A DNA stretch of 64,000 bases from Lichenicola sp965198655 (GTDB lineage Bacteria > Pseudomonadota > Alphaproteobacteria > Acetobacterales > Acetobacteraceae), in NCBI GenBank assembly GCA_965198655.1, contig OZ240668.1:744001-808000 (forward strand), written 5' to 3'. The notes below the pieces were generated by a model that saw nothing but the letters and a program-made list of their open reading frames with translations, searched no databases and was not told the origin of the DNA. The position numbers and the translations under genes were made by a program. Positions 52,435 through 61,221 of the stretch are shown here, in pieces. Within the stretch, counting starts at the first letter, position 1. The number at the start of each line of letters is the position of its first letter.

Positions 52435-52491
52435 TCCCGGCGGCTCCGGTTCGGCTGCATCGGACCGGGCCAGGGGTTCCTCGTTGGACGC

Positions 52492-52566
52492 TGGCTGGGG
52501 CGGGAGGATTCGAACCTCCGCATGGCGGAATCAAAATCCGCTGCCTTACCACTTGGCGACGCCCCA
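52492..52566 (-). tRNA. tRNA-Gln (anticodon TTG)
   Basis: 75 nt including an encoded CCA. Acceptor stem TGGGGCG pairs with CGCCCCA plus discriminator G; D arm GCC...GGC; anticodon stem GCGGA/TCCGC around loop TTTTGAT (anticodon TTG at loop positions 3-5); T arm GGAGG-TTCGAAT-CCTCC. Convergent with the HU gene. Confidence 0.95.
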
Positions 52567-52624
52567 CCATCCCGGCGCCGGTTCTCAATAGGAGCCGGCC
52601 GGACCCTCGTAAAGGGCGCCCGGT

Positions 52625-53329
52625 TCAGGTCAGCGGATCGACCGGACCGGGATCCAGTCCTGGCGGCGGCGGCATCGGGGGATCCGACGGGTCCGGATCC
52701 AGCATCAAGGTGTCGTCGATCGTTTCCGGCTCTGCCGCCGGCATGGCCGAGCCGAACAGCGGGCGCTGCAGCAGCCGGCCGACGCGCTCGGCCTGGTCCA
52801 GCGCCTTGTCGAGCGCTGCCATGGTTCCCGACAGGTCCTCGCTGTTGTCCCTGTCCCAGGCGCGCACCGCACGCAGCCACACCGCGATCACGCCCTGGAC
52901 GCGCAGCAGGCCGCCCAGGCCGGTGGTGTCGAGGCCGGCGGCGGCGGCGATCCAGGCCATGCTGTCGCCGGTCGCTGCGGCCAGCAGCAGCGCCAGCGGC
53001 GGATCCAGCGGCAGCGCGCGCAGCACCGACTGCACCCCGCCGCGTTGCTGCTGCAGCACGTCGATCCGGCGCATCATCAGGTCGAACAGCCGCTCGCGCA
53101 CGGTGCCGGTCGAGCCGTCGTCGGCCAGGGCCGAGCGGTCCGCGAACTGGCCCAGCCGGATCAGCACGGTGCTGCGCATCGGGAACCGCACCCGCGCCTC
53201 GTCCAGGGGCAGCCCGGCCTCGCGCGCAGCCTCCACCACCGTCACGCGGCGCCAGCCGACCGCCTCGGCGCGCGTCATCGCCGCCTGGATCAAGGCCTGG
53301 TCGAACGTGTCGTGGTCCATGCCGTCCAT
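52625..53329 (-). CDS. TetR/COQ9-like protein
   Basis: 234 aa. The N-terminus (ALIQAAMTRAEAVGWRRVTV, then VEAAREAGLPLDEARVRFP) has a TetR-type helix-turn-helix layout. The middle has LRVQGVIAVWLRAVRAW and a DLSGTMAALDKALDQAERV helix like COQ9 or TetR-family ligand domains. The Pro-rich tail (DPPMPPPPGLDPG) is disordered. It may be a regulator or a ubiquinone-biosynthesis lipid-binding factor. Start ATG at 53329 is chosen by homology to the domain start; an ATG three codons later is possible. Confidence 0.6.
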   Translation of the reverse strand: MDGMDHDTFDQALIQAAMTRAEAVGWRRVTVVEAAREAGLPLDEARVRFPMRSTVLIRLGQFADRSALADDGSTGTVRERLFDLMMRRIDVLQQQRGGVQSVLRALPLDPPLALLLAAATGDSMAWIAAAAGLDTTGLGGLLRVQGVIAVWLRAVRAWDRDNSEDLSGTMAALDKALDQAERVGRLLQRPLFGSAMPAAEPETIDDTLMLDPDPSDPPMPPPPGLDPGPVDPLT

Positions 53330-53403
53330 CCCATTCGTCCGCACGCCGTCCGCGCGACAGATAGTCCGCGCCACCACCCGGTCTGGATGCGGGATGTGGT
53401 CCT

Positions 53404-53508
53404 GGAGCATGATCGTTTGATCATGCTCCGCTTCGGCTCGATAAAGAGCAGCTTTATCAGGCAGGTGAAACCGCGAAGCGGTTCAACCTGACCTGATGCC
53501 GCTCTAGC
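53404..53508. repeat. Triple-hairpin intergenic element
   Basis: Three consecutive inverted repeats between the TetR-like start and the proC stop: GGAGCATGATC-GTTT-GATCATGCTCC (perfect 11-bp stem), GATAAAG-AGCAG-CTTTATC, and AGGTGAAACCGC-GAA-GCGGTTCAACCT. It ends GCTCTAG. Likely a REP-type element that may also terminate proC transcripts. Confidence 0.8.
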
Positions 53509-54325
53509 TTGCAAGCGCCCGCGACCGGACGGTCGCGGCACGCACCGCCTCGTGCAGCGCCTGCGGCCAGGCCTCGTCCGCCATCAGCACCGACAACGCC
53601 GCCTCGGTGGTGCCGCCCGGGCTGGTCACCGCCCGGCGCAACGCCGACGCGTCCTCGGGCGAGGCGGCGAGCAGGGCGCCGGCGCCGGCGACGGTTTCCC
53701 GCGCCAGGCGGCGCGCCAGGGGGGCTGGCAACCCCTGCGCCGTTCCGGCCGCTTCCAGCAGCTCGGCGAGCAGGAACACGTAGGCAGGCCCGCTGCCGGA
53801 CACGGCGGTGACTGGATCGAGCAGCGCCTCGTCCTCCATCCAGGCGACGCCGCCGACGGCACGGAGCAGCCGGTCGCACAGGGCGCGCCCGGCCTTGTCC
53901 ACCGACGGCTCCGCCACCGCGGCCGAGATGCCGCGCCCGATCGCGGCCGGGGTGTTGGGCATCGCCCGCACGATCCCGCTCGCGTCGGGAAGCGCTGCGC
54001 GCAGGCCGGACAGGGTGCGTCCGGCCATGATCGACAGCACGGTGGTCCCGCCCGCCGATGCCGCCACCGCCGCCATCGCTGCGTCCGCCGCCTGCGGCTT
54101 GATCGCCAGCACGATCGCAGCCGGCCGGAAGCCGGACGGAATGGCGGCGGTGTCCGCCACGGCCAGATGCGGCCCCGCCTGCGGCCGCCCGGCTGGGCTC
54201 GGCTCCACGATCACAGACGGGGACAGCCCGTCCGCGTCCCAGCCGGCCAGCAGGGCGGAGCCCATACGGCCGCACCCGACCAGGAGCAACGGCGGGATCG
54301 GCGCCTCGTCGCCTGTGGCGCCCAC
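53504..54325 (-). CDS. proC: Pyrroline-5-carboxylate reductase
   Basis: 273 aa. LLLVGCGRMGSALLAGW (NADPH binding), AIKPQ, RAMPNTPAAIGRG and TAVSGSGPAYVF plus VTSPGGTTEAAL (substrate/proline binding) are the ProC signature blocks. It makes proline from pyrroline-5-carboxylate. The start is uncertain: GTG at 54325 is 5 nt after the YbjN stop, while a CTG would overlap it. Confidence 0.94.
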   Translation of the reverse strand: MGATGDEAPIPPLLLVGCGRMGSALLAGWDADGLSPSVIVEPSPAGRPQAGPHLAVADTAAIPSGFRPAAIVLAIKPQAADAAMAAVAASAGGTTVLSIMAGRTLSGLRAALPDASGIVRAMPNTPAAIGRGISAAVAEPSVDKAGRALCDRLLRAVGGVAWMEDEALLDPVTAVSGSGPAYVFLLAELLEAAGTAQGLPAPLARRLARETVAGAGALLAASPEDASALRRAVTSPGGTTEAALSVLMADEAWPQALHEAVRAATVRSRALAS

Positions 54326-54330
54326 CCCGG

Positions 54331-54834
54331 TCAGGCCTCGCCGGCGCACTCCAGCATGGCGCATTCCAGCGCTTCCGCCGGCGACTTGCCGCCCCACAGC
54401 ACGAACTGGAACGCCGGGTAGAAGCGCTCGCACTCGGTGATGGCGATGTCGACCATGTCCTCCAGGCTTTCCACCGAGGCGCCGGCGGCGCCGCGCAGCA
54501 GAACCGCATGGCGGAACAACGGCATGCCATCCTCCGGATCCATGCCGAAATGCCCGATCCACAGCCGCTCGTTGGCCAGCGCCAGCAGTTCGAACAGGGC
54601 GCGCCGCTGCGTGCCCGGCACCTTCAGGTCGAAGGCGCAGGTGAAGTGCATCGCGCTGATCTCGCGCGACCAGGAGAAATAGAGCCCGTAGTCGCACCAT
54701 TTGCCCGGCGCCTCGGCGGCCATCTCGGTGTCGGTGCGGCGGTCGAACGCCCATTCGTAGCCGCCGACGATCTGTTCCATCACGTCGAGGGGATTGGAGG
54801 CGGGCTGGCTGGTCTGCATGTTCAAGGCAGGCAT
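54331..54834 (-). CDS. YbjN domain-containing protein
   Basis: 167 aa. WCDYGLYFSWSREISAMHFT, LLALANERLWIGHFGMDPED and ITECERFYPAFQFVLWGGKS match the alphaproteobacterial YbjN-like family, an alpha/beta fold related to secretion chaperones. Function unknown; it commonly sits just upstream of proC, as here. Followed upstream by about 270 bp (54835-55103) with no gene I can support. Confidence 0.85.
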   Translation of the reverse strand: MPALNMQTSQPASNPLDVMEQIVGGYEWAFDRRTDTEMAAEAPGKWCDYGLYFSWSREISAMHFTCAFDLKVPGTQRRALFELLALANERLWIGHFGMDPEDGMPLFRHAVLLRGAAGASVESLEDMVDIAITECERFYPAFQFVLWGGKSPAEALECAMLECAGEA

Positions 54835-55103
54835 GTGGGCTCCCCAGCGGTGGAGGGCGGCCCGGTGGATGCCGGGCCCCGTGTCTGCGAACCGGGCTTG
54901 CCCGCCGGGTCTGGCGAGGCGGCCCGATCCTCGCGAATCAGGCGGCCGCCATGCCCGGGGTCCACCCGATGCGAGCCTATGGGCGCTGCGCCCGGGCTGC
55001 AAGCGTCCAGGCTGTGGGCATCCGGCCCGCAATCGTGGAGGTTGCAGCGGTGCCGGCCGTTGGCAGCCGCCGTGACCCTTTCTTCGAGGTCGTCCGGTCG
55101 CGG

Positions 55104-55475
55104 TCAGTCCACCAGCGGCAGCGCGTCGGGCGGCAGGTCGCTGCGCGGCGGCGGCCCCCCCGGAGCGCCGGCGGTGCCGTGATCGTCGTGCATCGCGGGT
55201 GCCGGTGCGGTGCCGGCCAGCGCTTCCAGCGCCGACAGCCGCGCTTCCAGCAGCGCGATCCGCGCGGTCGCGGCTTCCTGGGCGTCGCGGGCGTTGGCGG
55301 CGAGCTCGCTCACCGCGTCGAACTCCTCGCGCCGCACCAGCGACAGCGCCGACAGCGCCTCGTCGACGCGGGAGCGCACCAGCGTGCCCAGCTCCTCGCC
55401 GATGCCGGCCAGAGCGGAGAAGGCGCCGCCGGCGACGCCGGCGAAGTCGTCGAAGATGCGGGACCGTTCGGCCAT
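55104..55475 (-). CDS. UbiK (YqiC/BMFP) family accessory factor
   Basis: 123 aa. Pattern of BMFP proteins: an N-terminal amphipathic segment (IFDDFAGVAGGAFSALAGIG), SLVRREEFDAVSELAANARD and a coiled coil ARIALLEARLSALEAL, then a disordered Pro-rich tail. UbiK helps ubiquinone biosynthesis complexes on lipid surfaces. Divergent from rfaD. Confidence 0.82.
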   Translation of the reverse strand: MAERSRIFDDFAGVAGGAFSALAGIGEELGTLVRSRVDEALSALSLVRREEFDAVSELAANARDAQEAATARIALLEARLSALEALAGTAPAPAMHDDHGTAGAPGGPPPRSDLPPDALPLVD

Positions 55476-55606
55476 GTCGTGTCCTCCCCGGGGCACGTCC
55501 CGGTCGTGGGACGATGGATGGACTATGGTGCGCCGGGACGCCGGTGTCACCGTTCCCCCGCTGGCCCCCCGCTGGCATCATCCGGCACCTCGCCTATAAC
55601 CGGCGC

Positions 55607-56584
55607 ATGATCCTGCTCACCGGCGGCGCCGGCTTCATCGGCTCGTGCCTCCATGCCGCGCTGCAACGGCGCGGCTGCGAGACCGTGGTGCTGGACCGGC
55701 TCGGCTCTGAGGGTAAGTGGCGCAACCTGCGCCGTCATCCGCCGCAGCGCCTGCTTGCGCCGGAGCAGCTCGACGACTTCCTGGCCACCACGCCGCCGCT
55801 CGACGCGGTGGTGCATTTGGGTGCGATCAGCGAAACCACCGCCCGCGACGGCGACCTGGTGTGGCAGAGCAACGTTGCGCTGTCGCAGCGCCTGTGGTGC
55901 TGGTGCGCGCACCAAGGCGTGCCGTTCCTGTACGCGTCCTCCGCCGCCACCTATGGCGCAGCCACCGGGGCGGGCGTGTTCTCCGACCATCCGTTCGGCC
56001 TCGATGCCTTGCGGCCGCTCAACCTGTACGGCTGGTCCAAGCACGCCTTCGACCTGTGGGTGCATCGGACGGTCGAGCGCGGCGGGCCGTCGCCGCCGCA
56101 CTGGGCAGGGTTCAAGTTCTTCAACGTCTACGGCCCGAACGAGTATCACAAGGGTTCCATGGTCTCGGTGGTGAAGGTGAAGCACGACGAGGTGGCGGCG
56201 GGCGGGGCGGCGCGGCTGTTCCGCTCCGACCGGCCGGGCCTCGCCGACGGCGCGCAGGCGCGCGACTTCGTTTGGGTCGGCGACGTGGTCGACGTGCTGC
56301 TGTGGCGGCTGGACACGCCGGCGGCGAACGGGCTGTTCAACCTCGGCACCGGCGTCGCCCGCTCCTACCTCGACCTGGCCCATGCGGTCTGCGACGCCGC
56401 CGGGGCGCCGCGGCGGGTCGAGTTCGTCCCCATGCCGGACGCGTTGCGCGGCCAGTACCAGTCCTATACCTGCGCCGACATGACGCGGCTGCGCGATGCC
56501 GGCTACGCTGAACAGTTCACGCCGCTGGAGGAGGGGGTGCGCCGCTACGTCGCCCTGCTCGACTCCGGCGACCCGTATCTTTAG
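55607..56584 (+). CDS. rfaD: ADP-L-glycero-D-manno-heptose 6-epimerase
   Basis: 325 aa extended SDR. LLTGGAGFIGSCLHAAL, VVHLGAISETTARDGDLVW, ASSAATYG, NLYGWSKHAFDLW (Tyr-x3-Lys) and FKFFNVYGPNEYHKGSMVSV are specific to RfaD/HldD. It epimerises ADP-heptose for the inner core of lipopolysaccharide. Start ATG at 55607 fits the domain exactly. Confidence 0.95.
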   Translation: MILLTGGAGFIGSCLHAALQRRGCETVVLDRLGSEGKWRNLRRHPPQRLLAPEQLDDFLATTPPLDAVVHLGAISETTARDGDLVWQSNVALSQRLWCWCAHQGVPFLYASSAATYGAATGAGVFSDHPFGLDALRPLNLYGWSKHAFDLWVHRTVERGGPSPPHWAGFKFFNVYGPNEYHKGSMVSVVKVKHDEVAAGGAARLFRSDRPGLADGAQARDFVWVGDVVDVLLWRLDTPAANGLFNLGTGVARSYLDLAHAVCDAAGAPRRVEFVPMPDALRGQYQSYTCADMTRLRDAGYAEQFTPLEEGVRRYVALLDSGDPYL

Positions 56585-56693
56585 AGCAGATCCCGATCAG
56601 GCGAACTCGCCTGATCGGGTGAAGATGCTCGCCAGAACAACAAGCTAGAGCATTCGACGTGAGCTCCGAGCGAACGAGAAATGCTCTAAAGCG
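56582..56693. repeat. Palindromic intergenic element between rfaD and lgt
   Basis: Two nested features: a perfect hairpin CCCGATCAGGCG-AACT-CGCCTGATCGGG (56592-56619) and a longer inverted repeat AGAGCATT...AATGCTCT (56647-56688). TAGAGC occurs at both the left edge and mid-element, as it does at the edge of the element at 53404. Likely an intergenic REP-type element and possible terminator for rfaD. Confidence 0.8.
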
Positions 56694-56713
56694 CTCGAGG
56701 ACCGATCCCGCCC

Positions 56714-57547
56714 ATGCTGCCCGTGCTGGTGTTCCCCGACTTCGACCCGGTGCTGGTGCATCTGGGCCCGTTCGCGATCCGCTGGTACGCGCTCGCCTAT
56801 ATCGTGGCGCTGGTGATCGGCTGGCGGGTAATGCGGCGCATGGCGCTGCGCGTGCCGCAGGTGGCGACGCTGCCGCAGGTGGACGACTTCCTGACCTGGG
56901 CCACGCTGGGCGTCGTGCTCGGCGGCCGGCTCGGCTACGTGCTGTTCTACCAGCCCGGCCTGTACCTTTCGCACCCGGCGGCGATGCTGGAGCTGTGGCA
57001 CGGCGGCATGAGCTTCCACGGCGGCGTGCTCGGCGTGGTGGTGGCGCTCGTGATCTTCACCCGCCGGCGCGGCATCCCGCTGCTGGGCTTCGCCGACCGG
57101 CTGGCGGTGGAGATCCCGATCGGGCTCGGGCTCGGCCGCTGCGCCAACTTCATCAACGGCGAGCTGTGGGGGCGTCCGGCCGACCCGTCGCTGCCCTGGG
57201 CGATGATCTTCCCGCGCGTGGACGCGGTGCCGCGACACCCGAGCGAGCTGTACGAGGCGTTGCTGGAAGGCCTGGTGCTGCTGGCGGTCATGCTCGTGCT
57301 GGCGCGCCGGCAACCGTTGCGCGAGCGCGCCGGGCTGCTGACCGGCGCGTTCCTGCTCGGCTACGCGGTGCTGCGCGCGTTCGCCGAGCATTTCCGTCAG
57401 CCGGACGCGTTCCTGAACTACCTCGCCTTCGGCACCACCATGGGCCAGTTGCTGTGCATCCCGATGGCGATCGCGGGGATCGGCCTGATCCTGTACGCCA
57501 GGCGCGCGCCGGTGCTGGCGCCGCTCGCGGTCGAGGATCCGGTTTGA
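56714..57547 (+). CDS. lgt: Prolipoprotein diacylglyceryl transferase
   Basis: 277 aa with about seven membrane helices. IRWYALAYIVALVIGW, GGMSFHGGVLGVV (catalytic His region) and GRCANFINGELWGRP (Lgt signature) are intact, as is RHPSELYEALLEG. It transfers diacylglycerol to the lipobox Cys of prolipoproteins. First of a coupled run lgt-MidA-pgeF-NYN-lipoprotein. Confidence 0.96.
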   Translation: MLPVLVFPDFDPVLVHLGPFAIRWYALAYIVALVIGWRVMRRMALRVPQVATLPQVDDFLTWATLGVVLGGRLGYVLFYQPGLYLSHPAAMLELWHGGMSFHGGVLGVVVALVIFTRRRGIPLLGFADRLAVEIPIGLGLGRCANFINGELWGRPADPSLPWAMIFPRVDAVPRHPSELYEALLEGLVLLAVMLVLARRQPLRERAGLLTGAFLLGYAVLRAFAEHFRQPDAFLNYLAFGTTMGQLLCIPMAIAGIGLILYARRAPVLAPLAVEDPV

Positions 57548-58578
57548 GCCAGCCTGCCCCCGGCGGGGGTGCGGAACGGCTCGACTGGTACATGGCCCGT
57601 GCCAACGCCGCCTACTACGCCGGGCACGACCCGTTCGCCGATTTCACCACCGCGCCCGAGATCACCCAGGCCTTCGGCGAGATCCTCGGCGCCTGGGCGG
57701 CGGTGACCTGGCAGGCGATGGGAGCGCCGGCGGAGGTGCTGCTGGTCGAGGCCGGGCCGGGCCGCGGCACGCTGATGGCCGACGCGTTGCGCCTGGTCGG
57801 GCGGGTCGCGCCGGCGTTCGGCCGGGCGATCCGGCTGCACCTGGTGGACACCTCGCCCCGCCTGCGCGCGGCCCAGGCGGAGGCGCTGTCCGGCAGCGGC
57901 ATCGTACCCGCCTGGCACGACCGCCTGGACGACCTGCCGGACGAACCGTTCATCCTCCTCGCCAACGAGTTCCTCGACGCCCTGCCGATCCGCCAGCTCC
58001 TGCGCACCGCCGGCGGCTGGCTCGAGCGCTGGGTCGAGGGGGACCGGTTCGTGCTGCGCGACACGGATTTGCAGCCGGTGGCGCTCCCTGGACGGTCGGT
58101 GGCGCAGGGCGAGGTGCTGGAGCTGTGCGAGCCGGCGATGGATGCCGTGCGCTTCCTCGCGCGGCAGTTGTCGCGCCAGCCCGGCGCCGCCCTGTTCCTG
58201 GACTACGGATCCGACCGCCCCGGCACCGGCGACACGCTGCAGGCGCTGCGCCACGGCCGCCCGTCGCCGCCGCTGGAGCATCCGGGCGAGGCCGACCTGA
58301 CCGCCCATGTCGACTTCCCCCTGCTGGCGCACCTGGCCCGCGAGGAGGGCGCGGCGGTGCACGGGCCGGACGGGCAGGGCGCGTTCCTGGACCGGCTCGG
58401 CTTGTTCGCGCGCACCGAGCGGCTGGCGCGCGGCCGGCCGCCGGAGCAGGTCCGGGCGCTGGTGGACGGCGCGCACCGGCTGGCGGCGCCAGAGCGGATG
58501 GGGCGCCTGTTCAAGGTGCTGGCCCTGTGCCACCCGGCGATGACGTTGCCTGGCTTCGACGGAGGAGGAGCGTCGTGA
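57544..58578 (+). CDS. MidA/NDUFAF7-type SAM-dependent methyltransferase
   Basis: 344 aa. YYAGHDPFADFTTAPEITQA, FGEILGAWAAVTW, LVEAGPGRGTLMADAL (SAM binding), LANEFLDALPIRQL and LFLDYGSDRPG define this family. The mitochondrial homologue methylates a complex I subunit arginine and is needed for assembly; the bacterial substrate is not established. TTG start overlaps the lgt stop (TTGA), with an in-frame ATG only at residue ~17. Confidence 0.92.
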   Translation: MSQPAPGGGAERLDWYMARANAAYYAGHDPFADFTTAPEITQAFGEILGAWAAVTWQAMGAPAEVLLVEAGPGRGTLMADALRLVGRVAPAFGRAIRLHLVDTSPRLRAAQAEALSGSGIVPAWHDRLDDLPDEPFILLANEFLDALPIRQLLRTAGGWLERWVEGDRFVLRDTDLQPVALPGRSVAQGEVLELCEPAMDAVRFLARQLSRQPGAALFLDYGSDRPGTGDTLQALRHGRPSPPLEHPGEADLTAHVDFPLLAHLAREEGAAVHGPDGQGAFLDRLGLFARTERLARGRPPEQVRALVDGAHRLAAPERMGRLFKVLALCHPAMTLPGFDGGGAS

Positions 58579-59378
58579 GCGACGAGACCGATCCCCCGTT
58601 CCTCCAGGCGGCAACGCTGTCGCCGGTCCGCCACGGCTTCTTCACCCGGATCGGCGGCGTGTCCGAGGGGCCTTATGCGAGCCTGAACTGCAGCGTCGGC
58701 AGCGGCGACACCCCGGACGCGCTGCGCGAGAACCGCCGACGCGTGGCGGACGCCATGGGCGTCGCCCCCGACCGGCTGCTCGGCGTCACCCAGGTGCACG
58801 GCGACGCGGTGGCGGTGGTCGCGGAGCCGTGGCGGCCGGGCGAGGGCCCGCGCGCCGACGCCATGGTCACCGACCGGCCCGGCCTGGCGCTTGGGATCAT
58901 CACCGCCGATTGCGGCCCGGTGCTGCTCGCCGACCGGACGCGCGGGATCGTCGGCGCCGCCCATGCCGGCTGGCGGGGTGCCACCTGCGGCATCCTGGAG
59001 GCCACGGTCGCCGCGATGCGACGGCTGGGCGCGCGAGAGATCGCCGCCGCGGTCGGGCCCTGCATCGCGCAGGCGAGCTACGAGGTCGGACCGGAGCTGC
59101 GGGACGCGTTGGTCGCGGCCGGGACCATCCCCGACCCGGACCGCTTCTTCCTGCTCGGCCGCGACGACCGGCTGCAGTTCGACCTGTCCGGCTACTGCCT
59201 GGCCCGGCTCCATAGGTGTGGCATCGAGGACGTCGAGGTGCTCGGCTGCGACACCCGCACCGACGAGGCGCGGTTCTTCAGCCACCGGCGACGCACGCTC
59301 GCCGGCGGTGGCCCGATCGGGCACCAGATCTCGGTCGTGGCGTGGCCGGACCGCCCGACCGCCGGCCGGACGGGTTGA
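58575..59378 (+). CDS. pgeF: Peptidoglycan editing factor PgeF (YfiH, purine nucleoside phosphorylase type)
   Basis: 267 aa. HGFFTRIGGVSEGPYASLN, QVHGDAV, ITADCGPVLLADRTRG, GAAHAGWRG and VGPCIAQASYEVG contain the His and Cys metal ligands of the family. Members act as purine nucleoside phosphorylases/adenosine deaminases and help keep Ser out of peptidoglycan stem peptides. GTG start overlaps the MidA stop. Confidence 0.94.
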   Translation: MSDETDPPFLQAATLSPVRHGFFTRIGGVSEGPYASLNCSVGSGDTPDALRENRRRVADAMGVAPDRLLGVTQVHGDAVAVVAEPWRPGEGPRADAMVTDRPGLALGIITADCGPVLLADRTRGIVGAAHAGWRGATCGILEATVAAMRRLGAREIAAAVGPCIAQASYEVGPELRDALVAAGTIPDPDRFFLLGRDDRLQFDLSGYCLARLHRCGIEDVEVLGCDTRTDEARFFSHRRRTLAGGGPIGHQISVVAWPDRPTAGRTG

Positions 59379-59383
59379 GGCCG

Positions 59384-60181
59384 ATGTCTCGCGCCGCGGT
59401 GTTCGTCGATGCCGGCTACCTGTTCGCCGAGGGTTCGGTGCTGCTGACCGGCGCCCGGCAGGACCGGGTCCGGCTGTCGCTCGACGTCGAGGGGGTCGTC
59501 GCGGCGCTCCGGCGGGAGGTCGAGAAAAGCACCGGCTGCTCCCTTCTGCGCATCTACTGGTATGACGCGAGCCGGTCGTCGCTTCCGGGGCCCGAGCATG
59601 TCGGCCTCGCCGAAGCGCAGAACGTCAAGCTCCGCCTCGGCCGGATCAACGAGGCCGGCGAGCAGAAGGGGGTGGACGCGCTGATCATGGCCGACCTGGT
59701 CGAGCTGTCCCGCAACCGCGCCATCACCGACGCGATGCTGTTGTCGGGAGACGAGGACCTCCGGCACGCAGTCGCGCAGTCGCAGCAGCTCGGCGTACGG
59801 GTACACCTGCTCGGCATCCGCCAGGCCATGCGGGCCAACCGGAGCCGCCTGCTGGTGCAGGAAGCGGACACCCACCGTGATTGGGACGGGCAGGAGATGG
59901 CCGGCTTCCTCGGCCTCACCGGCGCGGCGCCGGTCGCTGCGGAGGATGCCGCCATGGAGGACACCATCGAGCAGCAGGTCGGGCGACTGGTTCAGGACCT
60001 GCCGCCGGACGAACTGGCGAAGTTGCGCGTTTCCTTCGCGGCGAGCTCGACGCTTCCTCCGGACTACGATCGCGAGGTGCTGCGGATCGGGCGCGTCTGC
60101 CTGGCAACGGACACCCTGACCACGCCCGACAAGTCCAGGCTGCGCGAAACGTTCAGGCGCCTGGTGCAGGCTGGAGCCTGA
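59384..60181 (+). CDS. NYN domain (PIN-like) protein
   Basis: 265 aa. AAVFVDAGYLFAEGSVLL, RIYWYDAS, QKGVDALIMADLVELSRNRA and AMLLSGDEDLRHAVAQSQQL give the acidic residues of the NYN/LabA nuclease-like fold. The C-terminal ~90 residues are a separate helical region. RNA cleavage is likely by family; the target is unknown. 5 nt after pgeF. Confidence 0.88.
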   Translation: MSRAAVFVDAGYLFAEGSVLLTGARQDRVRLSLDVEGVVAALRREVEKSTGCSLLRIYWYDASRSSLPGPEHVGLAEAQNVKLRLGRINEAGEQKGVDALIMADLVELSRNRAITDAMLLSGDEDLRHAVAQSQQLGVRVHLLGIRQAMRANRSRLLVQEADTHRDWDGQEMAGFLGLTGAAPVAAEDAAMEDTIEQQVGRLVQDLPPDELAKLRVSFAASSTLPPDYDREVLRIGRVCLATDTLTTPDKSRLRETFRRLVQAGA

Positions 60182-60183
60182 CG

Positions 60184-61071
60184 ATGCGCTGCCGCCTGCT
60201 TTTCCTTCCGCTGGCACTCTCGGCTTGCGGTGACCTGCCCCAGCCCTTCGCCGGGAACCCGGGCGGGGACGCGCTGCGCCTGGCGGTGCCGCCGCCGAGC
60301 CGGCTCGACGTTCCGCCTCCCGCCGGCGCCCTGCTGGCCGACGCCAAGGCCCGGATCTGGAGCGAGGCGCTGACCGTGTCCCTGTTGCAGAAGGAGGTGC
60401 CGGCGGTGGCGCAGCCGGTGCGCCCCGGCGACTGGCACCTGGAGGTGACGGCCCGCCTCCGGGGCAACCAGGTGCTGCCGACCTACCGCATCGTCGGCCC
60501 GAACGGCCGGGTGCAGGCGTCCGAGGACGGCACCGCGGTGCCGGCCGGCTCCTGGGTCGGCGCCGACGCGGCGCTGCTGCGCGCCAACGCGCAACTCGCC
60601 GCGACGCAGGTCAACGCGATGCTGACCGGCATCCAGGCGCGGGAAGCGCAGGCCGACCCGAACAGCCTGCTGAACCGGATCACCCGCATCTGGTTCGCCG
60701 GCGTCACCGGGGCGCCCGGCAACGGCAACGTCGAGCTGGCGCGCGAGATGGCGACCCTGTTGCCGGACGAGCACGACACGCTGCAGACCGACGCCAGGCA
60801 CGCCGACTACACGGTGTCCGGCCACGTGTCGGTGTCGGATCCGGATCCGGGGGCGCGGGGCGTGCAGCACGTCGAGATCACCTGGACCGTGGTCAACGCC
60901 CGCGGCCATGAGGCCGGCCGCGCGACCCAGTTGCACGACGTGCCGGCGCACTCCCTGGACGGGTTCTGGGGCGACGTTGCGGCGGCGGCGGCGCAGGAAG
61001 CCGCGGGCGGCATCCACGAGGTGATCGCCAACAACGAGGGCAAGCCGCGCCAGCCGGCACCCGCTTCCTGA
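60184..61071 (+). CDS. Predicted outer-membrane lipoprotein
   Basis: 295 aa. Signal peptide with lipobox LALSAC (Cys15), so it should be a substrate of the nearby Lgt. The mature part has two similar beta-rich segments (WHLEVTARLRGNQVLPTYRI and YTVSGHVSVSDPDPGARGV), suggesting an internal duplication. No family recognised; the gene follows the NYN gene by 2 nt. Function unknown. Confidence 0.78.
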   Translation: MRCRLLFLPLALSACGDLPQPFAGNPGGDALRLAVPPPSRLDVPPPAGALLADAKARIWSEALTVSLLQKEVPAVAQPVRPGDWHLEVTARLRGNQVLPTYRIVGPNGRVQASEDGTAVPAGSWVGADAALLRANAQLAATQVNAMLTGIQAREAQADPNSLLNRITRIWFAGVTGAPGNGNVELAREMATLLPDEHDTLQTDARHADYTVSGHVSVSDPDPGARGVQHVEITWTVVNARGHEAGRATQLHDVPAHSLDGFWGDVAAAAAQEAAGGIHEVIANNEGKPRQPAPAS

Positions 61072-61221
61072 ACGACACGGCCGGCCGCGAAGCAACCGCC
61101 GCCGCGTCCGGTCGCGTGACAGGACGGGGTCGCGTTGCTAGAAGGCAGCGGCCCGGTTTCCGGCGTTCCGTCCGGCATTGCCCAGGGGCAGGGCGTCGAG
61201 GCGGCGTCGGAGCCTGGTGTC

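Noticed and set aside
52492..52566. tRNA-Gln as an integration site for a mobile island
   Set aside because: No integrase, no duplicated tRNA 3' end and no change in gene style on either side.
54835..55103. A gene between YbjN and UbiK
   Set aside because: Open frames here have no start with a ribosome binding site and no recognisable content. No clear promoter or repeat was seen either.
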